DNA from: DATCLS01 sp036563805
GTDB taxonomy: Bacteria; Actinomycetota; Acidimicrobiia; Acidimicrobiales; VFJN01
Length of the DNA stretch: 64,000 nt
Assembly: GCA_036563805.1 (NCBI GenBank)
Contig: DATCLS010000002.1
Location: 62,001 to 126,000, forward strand
Direction of reading: 5' to 3'
In this document: one piece after another, positions 63,201 through 64,000 of the stretch
Layout of the letters: each line of letters opens with the position of its first letter
How positions within the stretch are numbered: position 1 is the stretch's first letter
Notes under the pieces: generated by a model
The model's database searches: none
Seen by the model: only the letters and a program-made list of their open reading frames with translations
Told to the model about the DNA's origin: nothing
Translations under genes and position numbers: made by a program

Positions 63201-63725
63201 ATGCTCCGCTGGTGGGGGGCGCCGCCGGGCGACGTCGCCCACGACGCCGTCGCCCTGGCCGCCGCCTGGGCCGACCCCGAGGTGGCCCGGTGGACCGCCG
63301 TCCCGGCCGCCCGCGACGCGGCGGCCGCCGCCCGGTGGATCGCCGGCGAGCCCGAGCGCCGGGCCCACCGCCTGGCGCTCGACCTCGTCGTCGGCTCGCC
63401 GGCGGACGGCGGGCGGCAGGTCCTCGGCGAGGTCGGCCTCGCCCACCTCGACGACCGGGGCTGGGCCGAACTCGGCTTCTGGCTCGCCCCCGCGGCGCGG
63501 GGCCGGGGCCTGGCCACGGTCGCCGTGGCCCGCTGTGCCCGGTGGGCGCTGACCGAGCTCGGCCTGCGGCGGGTGTGGGCCCGCACCGACCCCGCCAACG
63601 AGCGGGCGGCGGGCGTCCTGGTCCGGGCCGGGTTCCTGCGCCGCGGCGAGGCCCCCGGACCGGCCGGCGGGCCGGCGGGCAGGTCCGTGGTGTGGACGCG
63701 GGACGCTGCTAACCTGCGGCCCTGA
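63201..63725 (+). CDS. GNAT-family N-acetyltransferase (RimJ/RimL-like)
   Basis: A 174-residue acetyltransferase. LGEVGLAHLDDRGWAELGFW and the acetyl-CoA loop APAARGRGLATVAVARCARW, then LGLRRVWARTDPANERAAGV and LVRAGFLRRGE, follow the RimJ/RimL layout. ATG 63201 is the first good start after the NusB-HAD gene (gap 62 bp). The end of the gene contains the -10 element of pyrR. Acceptor unknown. Confidence 0.82.
   Translation: MLRWWGAPPGDVAHDAVALAAAWADPEVARWTAVPAARDAAAAARWIAGEPERRAHRLALDLVVGSPADGGRQVLGEVGLAHLDDRGWAELGFWLAPAARGRGLATVAVARCARWALTELGLRRVWARTDPANERAAGVLVRAGFLRRGEAPGPAGGPAGRSVVWTRDAANLRP
63710..63715 (+). promoter_or_regulatory. -10 element of the pyr leader
   Basis: TAACCT within the last codons of the GNAT gene; predicted transcription start near 63722, just before the PyrR-binding loop. 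Confidence 0.5.
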
Positions 63726-63733
63726 CCGTGAAG

Positions 63734-63751
63734 CGGGTCCAGCGAGGCCCG
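63734..63751 (+). promoter_or_regulatory. PyrR-binding loop in the pyr mRNA leader
   Basis: GTCCAGCGAGGCC (63737-63749) matches the pyr binding-loop consensus RUCCNGNGAGGYU at all but the last base and is framed by a CGGG/CCCG stem. A second, weaker look-alike (CAGAGAGGTT) follows at 63758-63767. Confidence 0.65.
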
Positions 63752-63772
63752 TACGGACAGAGAGGTTTCCGA

Positions 63773-64000
63773 TTGGCCGAGCGCGAACGCCGAAGCACGC
63801 CCCCGTTCGGGGGCGTTTTCGTTGCCCGCAGCCAGGTGCTCGACCACGACGACGTGCGCCGCGCCATCTGGCGCATGGCGCACGAGATCATCGAGCGCAA
63901 CCACGGCATCGACGACCTGGTCCTGATCGGGCTCCAGACCGGGGGCGTCCCGTTCGCCGCCGCCCTGGGCGAGGCCTTCGACCAGATCGAGGGCGACCAC
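63773..64000 (+). CDS. pyrR: PyrR, pyr regulatory protein / uracil phosphoribosyltransferase (partial)
   Basis: N-terminal part of PyrR, cut by the window end. VLDHDDVRRAIWRMAHEIIE, then RNHGIDDLVLIGLQTGGVPF and FDQIEG, matches PyrR, which binds pyr mRNA in response to UMP/UTP and also makes UMP from uracil. The start is uncertain. TTG 63773 has AGAGAGG 7 nt upstream but reads through a terminator-like hairpin and adds 21 residues. GTG 63836 starts at the conserved domain but lacks a Shine-Dalgarno. As usual it should head the pyrimidine operon, which lies outside the window. Confidence 0.85.
   Translation, partial: MAERERRSTPPFGGVFVARSQVLDHDDVRRAIWRMAHEIIERNHGIDDLVLIGLQTGGVPFAAALGEAFDQIEGDH
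63797..63823 (+). terminator. Intrinsic terminator in the pyrR leader or first codons
   Basis: ACGCCCCC (63797-63804) pairs perfectly with GGGGGCGT (63809-63816) around a GTTC loop, followed by TTTCGTT. An 8-bp GC stem with a T-rich tail is a textbook intrinsic terminator and sits where a pyr attenuator would be. Confidence 0.75.

Overview
This is a very GC-rich (visibly above 70% G+C) chromosomal segment of an actinobacterium, plausibly class Acidimicrobiia. The class is inferred, not shown. Support for Actinomycetota: a MshC-type mycothiol ligase, the pgsA-patA-pimA phosphatidylinositol mannoside block, an F420-dependent NADP reductase, CarD, an EF-G2 paralogue, and a long gene order shared with mycobacteria (thrS-HIT-pgsA-patA-pimA ... 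pdxS ... pdxT-yebC ... ruvCAB ... yajC-secD-secF-apt-relA ... hisS-aspS ... rarA-alaS-ruvX-aroE ... prepilin peptidase-aroC-aroK-aroB-aroQ-pepQ-efp-nusB-pyrR). There are no rRNA or tRNA genes, insertion sequences, phage genes or CRISPR arrays.

Layout. 1-8.2 kb: an acidic-repeat protein, an EndoQ-like nuclease fused to a UvrD helicase, carD (minus strand), an acyl-CoA dehydrogenase with a TetR regulator, thiamine pyrophosphokinase and an SRPBCC protein. 8.2-16.6 kb: an orphan ABC ATPase (minus), npdG, mshC, an acyltransferase, thrS-HIT, a membrane protein, a decayed stretch with a possible PIN-toxin tail, a DinB-fold protein and glutathione peroxidase. 16.7-23.5 kb: EF-G2 (minus), pgsA-patA-pimA, lemA-htpX. 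23.6-29.1 kb: pdxS and pdxT separated by a beta-propeller lipoprotein on the minus strand, then yebC and a peroxiredoxin. 29.2-40 kb: ruvCAB, queA-tgt, yajC-secD-secF, apt, relA. 40-43.3 kb: an accessory envelope pair (GT-C glycosyltransferase and acyltransferase-3). 43.4-53.6 kb: hisS-aspS, rarA, two small membrane proteins, alaS, ruvX-aroE. 53.7-64 kb: a DUF4388 protein, prepilin peptidase, the shikimate genes aroC-aroK-aroB-aroQ, a LOG-family protein (minus), pepQ-efp-nusB, a GNAT protein and the start of pyrR behind an attenuator-like leader.

Expression signals are unusually readable. Nineteen genes have a TANNNT -10 hexamer 6-12 nt before the start codon (14 of them at 6-8 nt), which predicts leaderless or nearly leaderless mRNAs and fixes several start codons. 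Other operon heads (carD, the acyl-CoA dehydrogenase, pgsA, relA, the lipoprotein, the DUF4388 gene) use Shine-Dalgarno sequences. Eleven gene pairs overlap by exactly 4 bp (GTGA or ATGA), implying translational coupling.

Most of the window is conserved housekeeping backbone. The best candidates for new biology are the EndoQ-UvrD fusion, the NusB-HAD fusion, the PyrR-loop plus intrinsic-terminator leader of pyrR, and the propeller lipoprotein inside the vitamin B6 locus. No complete undescribed multi-gene system was found.
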